From positions 569,529,469 to 569,593,468 of the forward strand of contig CM046876.1 of assembly GCA_025667525.1 (NCBI GenBank): DNA of 64,000 nucleotides, given 5' to 3'. Positions 46,112 through 57,719 of this stretch are shown here, one piece after another (the first letter of the stretch is position 1; every line of letters starts with the position of its first letter). The notes under the pieces are model-generated. The model was given only the letters and a program-made list of their open reading frames with translations, had not been told where the DNA came from and ran no database searches. Position numbers and translations under genes: made by a program. Source of the stretch: Glebionis coronaria (taxonomy: Eukaryota > Streptophyta > Magnoliopsida > Asterales > Asteraceae).

Positions 46112-49075
46112 TATAACACCCCCAATTTACCACGCAGCGGAATACCACTTTGGGCGTTATTTCATAGCTCATCACACACAATTATAGAAAACGACCTCAA
46201 AAGAGACGTTTAAGACAAACATAAAAGATTATTTATAATCATTGTCTAAAACATTTCCAACCCAAAAATTGATGTTTAAATCAGAGTAGCGTTACTTGTC
46301 CCCAAAGATCTCAACCCAAAACTTGACGACTTTTACCACAATATGACAATAATAAATTTGGTAAAAAGGGAAGGAATCCAAAGTTTTAGACCAATAAAGC
46401 ACCAACTCCCTCCATGCATGCTCCGCTGCTATTTATCTTGATTACCTGAAACACATGCTTAAAATCGTCAACACAAAGGTTGAGCGAATCTATAGGTTTA
46501 TCAAATCATAAGTTGAACATAAGTATTAAAACCAATCATGACCATTCAATAGCATTGTCGTACTCACAATCTATTATGCAAGGATATTATCTTTAGCAAT
46601 ATCTAATAATTGTGTTTAAGCTCGTGACACTAATCCGTTAACTCAATCACCCGCGTACATAGACGGACATGATTTAAGTGAAACCAGGGCCCCTTCTAAA
46701 GGCATTAGTTGTAATTATAGCTTATTTCTTATCACAAGTTATCCGTCCGCAGAGGGTACTCAACGTACTAGCTCTCGTCTCAGATAGGGTCGTCAACCCC
46801 ATAGTACTATCAGTTGTATAAGCGGCTATCTCTAACCCACACAAGGGCAAGACAATAGTTAATAGTTCACGAATTTAGGGACTTTTACAACTAGGTACTC
46901 AACACAATTCAAGGCAACATTCGGGTCCAAAAATTATTCATGACTTATGTTCATTTGCATTTAAATAGCATGTATCCCCCTCGCGGGTAAAAACATTTGA
47001 AATAAGTAAAGAGCGAGGCTATAGACTCACCTTAGATGATACACGAAGCTAGTAATAGTAGTAATCGCCGAAGTGATGATGCTCCAAATATACACGTCAA
47101 AAGCCGACACCTATCAAATAAGGTGCGCACTTAACAACACACTCTAGTATCTCAAAACAAACTTAGTATAATAAAACAAACGACTCAAAATAGTATGTAC
47201 ATGACATGACCAACCAATGCAAGTGAATCCTTTCTAAAACCCCACAACATATACTAGCTTTCCGAAACTAGTATCTACGATGTTGATCCATCTCATGATG
47301 CCAAATCAACAAGGTTCAAGTACCCAACACGGGTCTTCAATCTCAGAATATACACTCAAGCCTAAGACTTATTTCTTTTAGGAATTTTAGAATCTAATAG
47401 TTTAGCCTCTCGCCTCAAACTATGTCACGAGGTTAAGTACCTCTCCATTAATACTCAGCCGGTACTTACGAAAAGTATACGCTGATTTCCCATACCTAAA
47501 CAACTCCGTTTTCGACGAAACTTGGTCACAAACTCTTATAATCTGTAGAAGACTCAGTTTAAATTTCATCCAATGATTCACATTTTATAACCACCTGCTC
47601 GACACATCTTTAGACTTTAAAAACCGGACTGTTTTGCACACTCGACTTGTAAAACCATTCTGACTTCCTCAACCAAAACCATTTACAAAAATGACACTTG
47701 ACTTTGAAAATAGATTCAAAATGCTAAGTTTAGGGCCTGAGAACAGCCCTTGAACATCTTTGAAACTCAAGATATAGTCCCCGAGATTTGACCCAATATC
47801 GACAACAATTTCGAATTGCGTCGATACTCGCCTCCCGGTACACGAATATTCAAACCTATGTAACTTTTGACTCATTTAGAGTTAAAAGCTCTATCTTATA
47901 TCAAAACGACCGTATCGACGACCACTACAACAATATCCTATCATATCAACACTTAATCCACAGCCACTATATGAAAAATGGCCTTAAACCTACTGATCTA
48001 AAATGACTCTTTTAAAATCACATCAAAACTCATTTTGACCCATTTCTAACTTCACCAATACATCAATTTACCTATATTCATCATCTATAACAATCCCTAA
48101 ACTCCTAATCACTTGCATGGTCAATATGAATTTACCAAAAATTATAAACAAATGCATGCATTCAAATGAAAATGATTAAAATAATAATAACAACAATAAG
48201 GAACCATACCATAAGCTAAATAAATTAAAAACCCATGAACACCAAAACCCCCTTGTTTGGCAGTGGGTTTGGAAGCAAAAACACCCAAGAGAAATCTTTT
48301 CCAAGCTATAATATTTCAACCCCATGTTCCTAAACACATTTAAACACAAACCCACGAAATTAATCAGATCAAAATACAATATTTTTCAAAATCCATCAAA
48401 ATTAAATCTTAAAAAAAAGAAGTTGTTGCATGTTGGATTTTTGTGGTGTGATTTACTTACAATGATGATATAAACAATGGGTATTGATTAGATTTTCCAA
48501 AAATCAAATTTTGGTGGTGGATTGGTGGTGGTGGTGTTTGGCCGTAGCTTAGACAGAAGAAGGAGAGAGATGTGTGAAAATTTTTGAGGTGGAAATGATT
48601 TGTGTGTGTGTTTAGGTTCCATTTTGTAAAAATGGAGGGACCAAAATTGACAACTTAGCTATATTTTGGCCTTTTTAGCAAACAACTATTTAAAGAGCAG
48701 GATTATGACTAGTTGTCGGTTTTAAATTTTTGCGAGAGTCGGGGTTCGTCCCGGCTATCTCAAAATACTTTTAAATGGTTCAAACGCACACAAAACGTAT
48801 ATACAAATGGTTCCGACTCGACTTAAAACGTAATATAAATAATAATCTCGAAAATTCAAATATCGATCACTCGATAATAAAAGATAAATTTTTGGGCATC
48901 TGTCGGTATCGTAGTCGTTATCGGTTCTTCTCAAATCGTCAAACGTTAAAATTATGACCTCGATCATTGGTTTCAATTTAAACCGTCAAGTATATAACAA
49001 ACGAAATTTCTTAAAAATTTCAAAAATATACATAAATTAGGGTAAAATAAGTGACGTTGGGTTTGGTGGATCACA
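46112..49075 (-). repeat. 5' LTR of the complete LARD element (2964 bp)
   Basis: Direct repeat of 38076-41037, followed by the CCATT duplication at 49076-49080. Confidence 0.93.
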
Positions 49076-49080
49076 CCATT

Positions 49081-49720
49081 GCAAAGAGGTTAAACACTAA
49101 AAAAGGAACTGCCTAAAGTATCTCTCTGAGGTGAAGAAATGCAAGAATCCTAGCGGAGCTAGTAGTTCAGGTATCTTCATAAAAGAACTTTATGTTGTAT
49201 CTAATAATAAGTCGATGATGTATGATACGGGTTGTGAAACTCATATTTGTAATACATCACATGGACTTAGAAATAGTAGGAAATTGAAACAATGAGCTTT
49301 GAGCTTATACGTAGGGAATAACATGCGTGCAGATGTCAAAGCTATTGGAAGATATGATTTGATACTTCTATATGAACGAGTTATTACTTTAAATAATTGT
49401 CATTTTTCACCCACTATAACTAGGGTGTTGTTTCATTTTCTATTTTGATTGATGATGGTTTTAATCATTGTATTTCGAATAATGTTAAACCAGTTTACAA
49501 AGACAATGTATTTTACTTTAATGGAATACCACGTGATGGCATTTATTTAATTTATTTGCATGGTCTTTATTCAAACCATACTTATATATTTAAGTTAGCA
49601 GGAAAAGAGCCAACCATGCTTTGGAATCGACCTATCAATGGCATTGCCGCCTTGGTCATGCAAACAAGAAGCGCATCGAGAAGCTTCAGCGAGATGAAAT
49701 TTTGAATCCCACTGACCAAT
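49081..49720 (+). pseudogene. Old Ty1/copia: second half of gag knuckle to pre-integrase
   Basis: The zinc knuckle resumes (CKEVKH...C) right after the duplication. The protease-like YDTGCETHICNTS follows near 49220, then a pre-integrase segment (NVFYFNGIPRDGIY, then WHCRLGHANKKRIEKLQRD around 49640-49700). Frames change several times, so it is dead. Confidence 0.8.
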
Positions 49721-50080
49721 ATTGCAAAAATCGGCCTTGGCAGCCGATTAATCAAGGATAAATCGCTTGGCGGGGATTAACCGCCACGATTTATTCTAAT
49801 CAGCCTTATTAATCGGTTTGGTCAAAATCGGTCAAAAGTCGTATAAAACGGGGATAAATCGGTCAAATCATATCAAAAAGGATAAATCGGCCAACTCGGT
49901 TTCGGGGATAAATCGGCCAAATCGGATAAATCGGCCTAATCGAGCATATACTTTTAGAATTTTTTGATTCTATACATAAAATTCCAATCCGATTAATCCT
50001 CGATTAATCCCCGCTAAACCGATTAATCGCTTGGCGGTACCCCACCGCTTAGCTAATGCCGAGCGATTTTTGCAAACTTG
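49721..50080. mobile_element. MITE-like element with TTGCAAAAATCG terminal inverted repeats
   Basis: TTGCAAAAATCG at 49722-49733 is mirrored by CGATTTTTGCAA at 50063-50074, and CCAAT occurs on both sides (49716-49720, 50081-50085). The interior is made of GATAAATCGG and CGATTAATC phrases and has no ORF. It interrupts the pre-integrase/integrase part of the old copia element. The exact ends are offset by a few bases, so superfamily is not assigned. Confidence 0.65.
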
Positions 50081-50085
50081 CCAAT

Positions 50086-51447
50086 GACGTTGATTCTTTC
50101 AATGACAAATGCAAGTCTTGTGTGTGCAGGAAGATGGTGCATAAGCCTTTCACACATGTGGTCGAAAGAGCTAAAGATATTTTAGAACTTGTTCACACTG
50201 ATGTGTGCGGTCCCTTTAGAGTCATGTCTATAGAAGGTGCTAGCTACTTCATTATGTTCACTGATGATTTCAGTTGTTATGGTTATGTTTACTTATTGAA
50301 GCATAAACATGAGGTATTTGAAACTTTTCAAAGAATTTCAAAATGAAGTAGGAAATCAACTCGGCAAAAAAAATCAAGGATATTCAATCTGATAAAGGTG
50401 GAAAATACATGAGTTTTGAGTTTATGGAGCATTTGAAGAAATGTGGCATTGTGTCGCATCTCACACCTCCCTACACGCCTCAAAATAATGAGGTGTCGGA
50501 AAGGAGGAATAGAACTCTATCAGATATGGTTCGTTTCATGATGAACTTAACTACTCAACCAAAGTCCTTTAGGGGTTATGCTTTAGAGTATGTTGCGCGC
50601 ATTCTTAGTATGATTCCAACCAAGAAGGTGGATAAGACTCCATATGAAGTATGGTATGAGAAAGCTCCCAAGTTGTCTTATTTGAGGGTTTAGGGTTGTG
50701 AGGCTCTTGTGAAGCGTGATGCTCTTGACAAGTTAGACCCTAGGTCCATTAAGTGTATTTTCGTAGGATACCTAAAGAAAACGATGGGGGTATTACTTTT
50801 ACTACCCAACCGAGAACAAGATATTTGTTGCTCGTAATGCTGAGTTATTTGAGATAAGTATCATAGATCAAGAAGCAAGTAGGAGTACTAATGATCTTGA
50901 TCTTCTTCAATATAACGATACACTGCCTTCTGGTAACACTAGCGAAGTACATGATGAAGTTCAACATGAAAGTGTAGAACCTCAAAATGTAGCCGTTCCT
51001 ATTCTTAGGTCCGCTAGGACGTCTCAAGCACCTAATAGATATGGTTTCTATGTAGATGCAGAGGAACACGAATTAGGAGATCATTGTGAGCCTCATAATT
51101 ACACAGTTGCGATATTGGATGTACAATCAAGTAAATGGCTTGGAGTTATGAATGCGAAAGTATAACCAAGTTTGGATTATGGTTAATCTTTCAGCAGAAG
51201 GAAGAACCGTTGGGTGTAGATGGCTTTATAAGATAAAGACCGACATGGATGGAAAGATACACTCAAACCTACGAGTTATATTATGAGGAAACTTTTCCAT
51301 CTGTTGCGGACATTAGATCCATTAGGATTCTGTTAGCCATAGTTGTGTTCTTTGACTACAAGATTTGGCAAATGGATGTCAAAAAAGTCTTCTTAAATGG
51401 TCACCTTTGTGAAGATGTTTACATGGTGCAACCTAAGGGGTTTGTTG
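50086..51447 (+). pseudogene. Old Ty1/copia: integrase and start of RT
   Basis: CKSCVCRKMVHKPFTH, then LVHTDVCGPFR and TDDFSCYGYVYL (integrase core), QSDKGGKYMS, NEVSERRNRT, and the GYALEYVARILSMIPTKKV region. The RT start (IWQMDVKKVFLNGH, YMVQPKGFV) ends at the solo-LTR insertion. There are frameshifts near 50345 and stops at 50691 and around 50830-51250. Integrase Asp-Asp-Glu positions are recognisable but RTDGG-type residues are changed. Confidence 0.82.
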
Positions 51448-51888
51448 TGTAACACCCCAAAAATCGGTCAATGGAAGCGGTAAATCTCGGGGGTTGTTAC
51501 GTTATAATACCAAAGTGCAGGGTTCAAGAGAACGACTCTAAATAAGATGCTTTGAAAAGAATTTACCTCGTTGTATTTATTTGAAATAACAGGGTTTACA
51601 AAACATAAGTTTAAAATGCGAAGCAGCGAAAATCATAAGTTGGAAATAGACGACGAGATAAATGTTCAGTGCATAAGATAAATCTTCCAAAAATCCTTCA
51701 ACTAAGCATGAGACTCCACATACTTCAAATAGCACGCAAGATCAAATACCTGAGATAAATGCTTAAAAGTGTCAACACAATGGTTGGTGAGTTCATAGGT
51801 TTAATTCAAATGCATAGTAAAAGATGGACCGCAAACAAAATGTTTTAAGCATATGGGACCATTATAGGTGATATAATGTCAACATATA

Positions 51889-53113
51889 TGTAGAAACTAG
51901 AAGGGGGGGGGGGGGTTGAATAGTTTCTTATAATTTATTTGTTAAAAGGTGGTTTTCAAAAATCCCTTTTCAAAAACTTAGACTTGAGGAAACGTGTGAA
52001 ATCTTCTTATGCACAATATGAACAATGATAGTGTAACTAAGCTAATACTAATAAATATATATGCACAAAGAATAAAGAATGTAAAGATTTAAGGGTAAAG
52101 AAAGATCAAACCGAACACCAAGGATTTATAGTGGTTCGGCAACGACGCTCACTCCTCGTTCCTACTCCACTCCTCGAGTACTCCTTACTCGAGAGTTCAC
52201 TACACAACAAGCTCCTTATGGTGGAGAAAACCGTACATGTCGCTTAACCAATTTCCGAATCTAAGCTAAAAGTCGAGCCCTAATCGTAGCTAGGACTAAT
52301 CTACAAAACTATACTTAGTACATACACAACTTCCAAATAGACACAACTACTTGGATCTTCTCAACTAAGACACAACAACAAATGTATAAAAGTAGATCTT
52401 CAATGGATCTTTGATGGTGGACTCAACACTTCACGAGGATAGTGTTCTTCTCTTTGCACTTGGAGAGGAAGGGATGGAAGAACAAGATTCACTTCTTAAA
52501 CAAGTAGTAATCAAACAAATGATCAAAGATTTGAGTGATTAAAGAAGAGAGTTTGAATCTGGAAATAGATGTGCAAAAGAGGTAATTTGAAAAGCTAAGA
52601 ATGGTCCACTATTTATAGGACAAAGGCCCAACGGATATATCTGGCCGCGGTTCCTTAGCTCAGCCGGTGGTTCCTTATCGATAAGGAACCGCCTAGGCAC
52701 TAGAGAACCGCTGCCTAGACTCCGCTCCATTTTTTGTCCTTTAGTGGTGGAGGTCTTATCTAGATATAAAAAATATCCTGAAAGGATATTCTTAACCAAA
52801 TAAGAATATGCCATTTTCAAATTTCAAATAATCAATTTAATAAAACATTTTCTTAAAAAGAAAGTTTAATAAAAACTTGTCACACTTAATAAAAAGTGAG
52901 TTTTAAGAAAGTTTAAATCACTTGATCACTTGATTAAGGTTAGTACTTGTTTATTCATACCTTAAGTGAAAATGGTTTAAATGAAAAAATACTTGAACTC
53001 AAGAATTCGTTTTTCGTTGTTTTCGTAAATGCTTGTTTTTACATATTGTCGTAATCAAAACAAAGCGAGACCGAAAAATGCAAGTAACGTTTTTAGGCAT
53101 TACTGCATTAACA
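51889..53113 (-). repeat. 3' LTR of the Sirevirus-like element (1225 bp)
   Basis: Direct repeat of 59732-60953. Contains a 13-base G run at 51903-51915, palindrome copy 4 (52645-52711) and, on the minus strand, CTATAAATAGTGG at about 52605-52617. Confidence 0.94.
52605..52711 (-). promoter_or_regulatory. LTR palindrome copy 4 and TATA box
   Basis: Plus-strand blocks CCGCGGTTCCTTAG (52645), GGTGGTTCCTTATCG (52666), ATAAGGAACCGCC (52681) and AGAGAACCGC (52702). The two central blocks form a near-perfect ATCGAT-centred palindrome. In transcription direction the TATA box follows by about 30 bp. Confidence 0.82.
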
Positions 53114-53285
53114 ATCTCCCCCTTTTTTATTCCGACAATACATAAACTCAATCACACAAAAAACAAGATTTTCGAAGACGAGTTTATTCATTTCTCCCCC
53201 TTTGTCGAAGCAAAAAGGTTGCACAAGTCGGTGTTGAAGAAACGGACTTAGCAAAGACTCCCCCTTGGTGCTTACTCCCCCTAGC
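53114..53285 (-). other. Terminal and internal polypurine tracts
   Basis: On the minus strand AAAAAAGGGGGAGAT abuts the LTR (53114-53128); further tracts lie at 53193-53206, 53258-53267 and 53274-53285. Order and neighbours match 34601-34789. Confidence 0.8.
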
Positions 53286-53551
53286 TTGGGGCACCGAGGA
53301 ATCGAGATATGGTGACAAGCTACATAGAAGGGTTAGTTGAACAAAAGAAACAACCAACAATATATAGCAATAGGTCACAAAAAATAAAATAGAAGAAAAC
53401 ACAAAGACAAAGATCCAAGATAGGTTACTAAAAGAACATCATACAAAGAAGTATCGAAAAAGAAACAAGCCAAAAGCATAATCTAATCCTAGTTATTCTA
53501 GAATTCTAAGATTTGCTTGAATTTGGTGTCTTGTGGATAAGCAACCAATGC
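53286..53551 (-). other. Non-coding DNA between purine tracts and ORF C
   Basis: No gene or repeat that I can support. Confidence 0.45.
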
Positions 53552-53905
53552 TTATATGAAAGACAAGGTAATGGCGGAGGGTGGTGGTGGTGGCTTGTTG
53601 GAGGTCTCATAATCATAGTGAAGAGGAGGCTTGATTAAGAGACTCTTGATGTAGCTCAACTCCTCATAGATGTGTGACATAGCAAGATGTTGATATTGAC
53701 AACAATGACAATATGTTCCATGGTGCATGACATTATCATGAGAAGGAGGAAGAACACTAAAGGGTGGTGGTGGAAGCAAAGAAGTTCCACAATCAACATT
53801 CTTGGTAGGAGAGATGTGATTAAGAGTGTTCTTGGGTGAATTTGGGTTGAAAGCAATTGGAGAAAATGGAGGAGATTCAAGGCTTTCATTGGGAGAATAA
53901 GACAT
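53552..53905 (-). CDS. Small accessory ORF C with HHGxxCxCC motif
   Basis: Intact 117-residue frame starting MSYSPNESLESPPFSP. Residues 1-58 are Ser/Pro/Asn-rich. MHHGTYCHCCQ (Cys 66, 68, 69) is followed by a predicted helix (LAMSHIYEELSYIKSLL) and KPPL, then a PPPPP tail. It lies between pol and the purine tracts, in the position used for accessory genes in Sireviruses, and it alone is open while gag-pol of the same element is broken. On the minus strand a TATTTAAA box lies about 35-40 bp before the start and palindrome copy 5 about 155 bp before it. Function unknown. Confidence 0.65.
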   Translation of the reverse strand: MSYSPNESLESPPFSPIAFNPNSPKNTLNHISPTKNVDCGTSLLPPPPFSVLPPSHDNVMHHGTYCHCCQYQHLAMSHIYEELSYIKSLLIKPPLHYDYETSNKPPPPPSAITLSFI

Positions 53906-54565
53906 TTTGGGATGTGAAGTAGGGAAAATGGTTAAGGTTTAAATAGGGAAGGTTTAAGGTATTTTGGGGTGGTCAAAGGGTTTGAAACAAAGATTCTCAA
54001 AAAATGTTGGAGCAAATCTGGAGTTTCAAAGAAAAATCCGAAAAAGGAAGGAACTGTATGCGGTTCCTTATCATGCCTGGTGGTTCCTTATCACTAAGGA
54101 ACCGCGGTTCACTTATGGAACCGCCTACAGGGGCTGTGTTTGGTGTTTGGTGGAAGATTTTTCAATTCAGCAAATCTTATTTTTCTAGTCTAACTTATCA
54201 TAGTGATATGCTTAAAAAGCAAAGATAGACAAAGAAAACATATACAAACTTACCAAATAGAGATTTGACCAAAGTACATGGATTAAAAGATCGATGTAGG
54301 AGGTGTGTAAGACAAGACCTTAAGTCATGACACAATGATCCTCCATGATTCTATCTTGTTCTTGCTATGTTTGAGAGAATCATACATATGAATTATGTAA
54401 GCTCTAGATTAATAGCGAGAATCTATGAAAAATCGTTTTTAGATTGAATTAACAATGTCAAAAGCATTTCTCAACCATTATCGAAAGAGAGGGTTTATCA
54501 AAAAGAGTTTGGAAGACTCAATGACTCAAAGTGGTAAAAAGAGACACACAAAGAGAAGAAGGTAA
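53906..54565 (-). other. Spacer between pol and ORF C
   Basis: Contains palindrome copy 5 and a TATTTAAA box near 53940-53950 (minus strand). The 74-codon plus-strand ORFs crossing it are not supported. Confidence 0.5.
54060..54125. repeat. Nested GGTTCC/GGAACC palindrome, copy 5
   Basis: Blocks GCGGTTCCTTAT (54060), GGTGGTTCCTTAT (54079), TAAGGAACCGCGG (54095) and ATGGAACCGCC (54115). Lies between pol and ORF C. Confidence 0.85.
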
Positions 54566-57500
54566 TTAAGGAAGATGTTCCATTAATCCTAGACCTAGAC
54601 GCAAGTAATTAAAAGGTTCCCTTTTAAGTGGCTTAGTGAAGATGTCGGCTAAGTTGTCCTCGGAGGGTACCTTCTCAATTGAAATGTTACCCTTTTGAAC
54701 ATTATCCCTAAGGAAATGGTGTCGAATTTCTATGTGTTTGGTTCGCGAATGTTGCACGGGATTCTTGCTAAGGTCTATAGCGCCTTTATTATCGCACATG
54801 ATGGGAACATCATCAAGAGAAATCCCGTAATCAACAAGCGCTTGCTTCATCCATAGAGCTTGTTGGCATGCTTTTCCGGCACTCACATACTCGGCTTCCG
54901 TGGTGGATATTGAAAGAGCGGTTTGTTTCTTGGAGAACCAAGAAGTTAAACAACAACCCATGAAGGTACAAACTCCACTAGTGCTTTTCTGGTCCACATA
55001 GTCTCCCGCATGATCCGAGTCCCCGTAGACAATGGTTTCTACGCCGGTCCCTTTAGGATACCATAATCCTAAATGTATAGTGCCTTTAATGTATCGGAAG
55101 ATACGCTTAACCGCTTCAAGGTGAGAGGTTTTGGGATCCTCTTGGAAGCGAGCACAAAGGAAAACACTAAACATGATATCCGGTCGACTTGCCGTTAGGT
55201 ACAACAAACTACCAATCATACCTCTATATTTGGTGTTGTCTACCGACTCACAATCATCATCTACGGTGAGTTTAGTATCCGAGGCCATTGGGGTCTTCAT
55301 TGGTCTAGATTCTTCTAATCCAAATTTCTTTAGCATTTCTTTAGCATACTTAGATTGACTAAAGAAAATACCATCATCCATTTGTTTAATTTGGAGTCCT
55401 AAAAAGAAGTTAAGTTCTCCCATCATACTCATTTCAAACTCATCATGCATGATTTTGGCAAAGTCATCACACAATTCTTGACAAGTTGATCCAAATATAA
55501 TGTCATCAACATATATTTGTACGATTATGAGGTGAGAACCTTTCTTCTTTGTAAAGAGCGTGTTGTCTACCATCCCCATGGTATACTCATGTTTAACAAG
55601 AAACGCTTTAAGTTTATCATACCAAGCTTTGGGTGCTTGTTTGAGTCCATAAAGTGCTTTCTTAAGCTTGTAAACATAATCTGGTTTCTCAAAATCAATG
55701 AAGCCGGAGGTTGAGCCACATATACCTCCTCATTGATCAAACCGTTAAGAAATGCACTCTTTACATCCATTTGTTGAAGCTTAAAATCTAAGGCACAAGC
55801 GTAGGCTAAGAGGATTCTAATGGATTCTAATCTAGCTACCGGTGCATATGTCTCGTCATAATCAATCCCTTCTTGTTGATTATAGCCTTGAGCTACAAGT
55901 CTAGCCTTGTTACGAGACACAACTCCATTATCATCTAACTTATTCCTAAATACACATTTGGTTCCTATAATGGTAGAACTTCTAGGTGGAGGAACAAGTT
56001 CCCAAAAATCATTGGCAACGAACTGATTCAATTCTTCTTGCATCCAAATGACCCAACTCTCATCCGTCAAAGCTTCTTTAACATTCTTTGGTTAAATCAA
56101 GGAGACAAAACAAAAGAAGTTGCTTTGGCTTTGGACTTGAGATCTTAGGTTCCTTTGATTTAAGTCACCAATGACCTTATTGAGAGTATGATCCCTAGAT
56201 TCCTTAATGTTTACTTCCTTTTCAACACTAAGGTCTTCAACTCCTATTTTTCTAACCTCTTTGGCTTTAACTACTTCTAATTCATCCAAGTCATCATCAA
56301 CCAATGGTGGTGTCTTGGGTGAAGGAGGGGTTTCATCAAAGGTTACGTTGAGTGATTCTTTAATAACCCCCGTGGTTCTATTTAGGACTATGTAGGCTTT
56401 GCTAGTTTGGAAATAACTTAAAAGGATACCTTCGTAAGACTTTGGGTCAAACTTGGTAAGGTAGTCTTTGGTGTTGAGGATAAAGCACTTGCTTCCAAAC
56501 ACCCTAAAGTATTCCAATGAGGGTTTCTTACCTTTAAGAATCTCATAGGGGGTCTTTCCTAGGAAAGGTCGAATAAGAATTCGGTTGAGAATATAAGTCG
56601 ATGTGTCCACGGCATTTCACCAAAACTTTTGAGGCAAAAATTGCTCGTTTAACATCGTCCTACTCATCTCTTGGAGAGTCCTATTCTTCCTTTCAACTAC
56701 CCCATTTGATTGTGGAGTGCGAGGAGCCGAGAAGTTATGGGTAATACCATGAGCTTCACAAAAGGCACCAAATTGCACTTCATTATCAAATTCCCTACGA
56801 TGATCCGTCCTAATAGAGACAATTGAACATCCTAGTTTATTTTGAATTCTTCGACTAAAGATTTCGAAGTGATCGAAAGCTTCATTCTTAGATGCCAAAA
56901 ATCTAGTCCAGGTGAATCTAGAATAGTCATCAACTATAACTAGGGTATAAAGGTTACCTCCATAACTCCGTATGGCGGAAGGTCCAAAAAGATCCATATG
57001 TAGGAGCTCTAAGCACCGAGAGGTCGAAACCAAATTCTTGGCTTTGTGACTTGAGTGAACTTGCTTTCCAACTTTGCAAGCATCACAAAAGTGACTATCA
57101 AACTTAATCTTGGGGAGGTGTCTTACCAACTCCTTAGAGACTAAAGATTGAATTAAACGCATATTAGCGTGACCTAATCTCCTATGCCAAAGAGTAGAAA
57201 TATCATCTATAGTCGCAAGACATATGTTGTCTTTTGACTTCTTATTGACCTTCATAACATAAAGCCCATGCTTTCTAATACCTTTTCCAATGACCTTTCC
57301 ATCTTTTACGATTTCACTGTCATGTTCCGAAAAGATGACCTTACACTTATTATCACAAATTTGACCTATACTTAAAAGGTTAAACCCTAAGTTATCTACG
57401 TGCTCAACATTTTCAATGGTCATGGAGTCAAGAGAAACCGTACCTTTGCCAATGATATTACCACGTAGACTACTAGCGAATGTGACGTTACCTCCATCAT

Positions 57501-57597
57501 ATGCTTTGTAATGCGAGAACAAACTTCGATTACACCTCATGTGTTTAGAACATCCACTATCCTTAATCCACTCATCGGGATCCAAATCACTTCCCAA
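54566..57597 (-). pseudogene. pol: Sirevirus-like pol: protease, integrase, RT, RNase H
   Basis: Protease WIKDSGCSKHM at the start; HHCC zinc site (LWHRRLGHAN...CDACKVGK); integrase LHMDLFGP, RTDHRREF (Arg where Gly is usual) and VVERKNRT. TGA at 56617 and TAA at 56092 are in frame. The RT N-terminal half ([22 protein letters not shown]) then shifts frame near 55715. The C-terminal half carries [43 protein letters not shown] and LADIFTKPL and ends at a stop at 54566. All catalytic blocks are recognisable, but no continuous polyprotein remains. Confidence 0.92.
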
Positions 57598-57719
57598 GCA
57601 TATCTAGGTAACAACACACAAGATCAAACATTTGGTCCCCAATATCTCATGGGTCCAAAATTGTTAGTTCCAAACATCCCTTGCATTTGGTTGGGATGCA
57701 TGAATGAAGGAGGGGTTCC

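Larger units (their letters stand above)
38076..49075 (-). mobile_element. Complete LARD-like LTR element, 11.0 kb
   Basis: Two direct repeats of 2962 and 2964 bp bracket 5074 bp of non-coding DNA and are flanked by a perfect 5-bp duplication, CCATT. The orientation is minus: a tRNA-iMet-like primer site adjoins the right LTR and a purine tract adjoins the left LTR. LTR ends are TGTGATCC and TTATA (read on the minus strand), so the 3' terminus is not the usual CA. No gag or pol trace exists. Length, long LTRs and an empty interior fit large retrotransposon derivatives. By eye the LTRs differ by about 2-3%. Confidence 0.92.

Noticed and set aside
51903..51915. 13-base G run as a G-quadruplex signal
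   Set aside because: A single homopolymer near the LTR end, 12 Gs in the partner LTR and only a 6-base C run in the relative; likely slippage.
53964..54228. Two overlapping 74-codon plus-strand ORFs
   Set aside because: They run across palindrome copy 5 and are antisense to the accessory ORF spacer; the two products overlap in different frames and show no motif.
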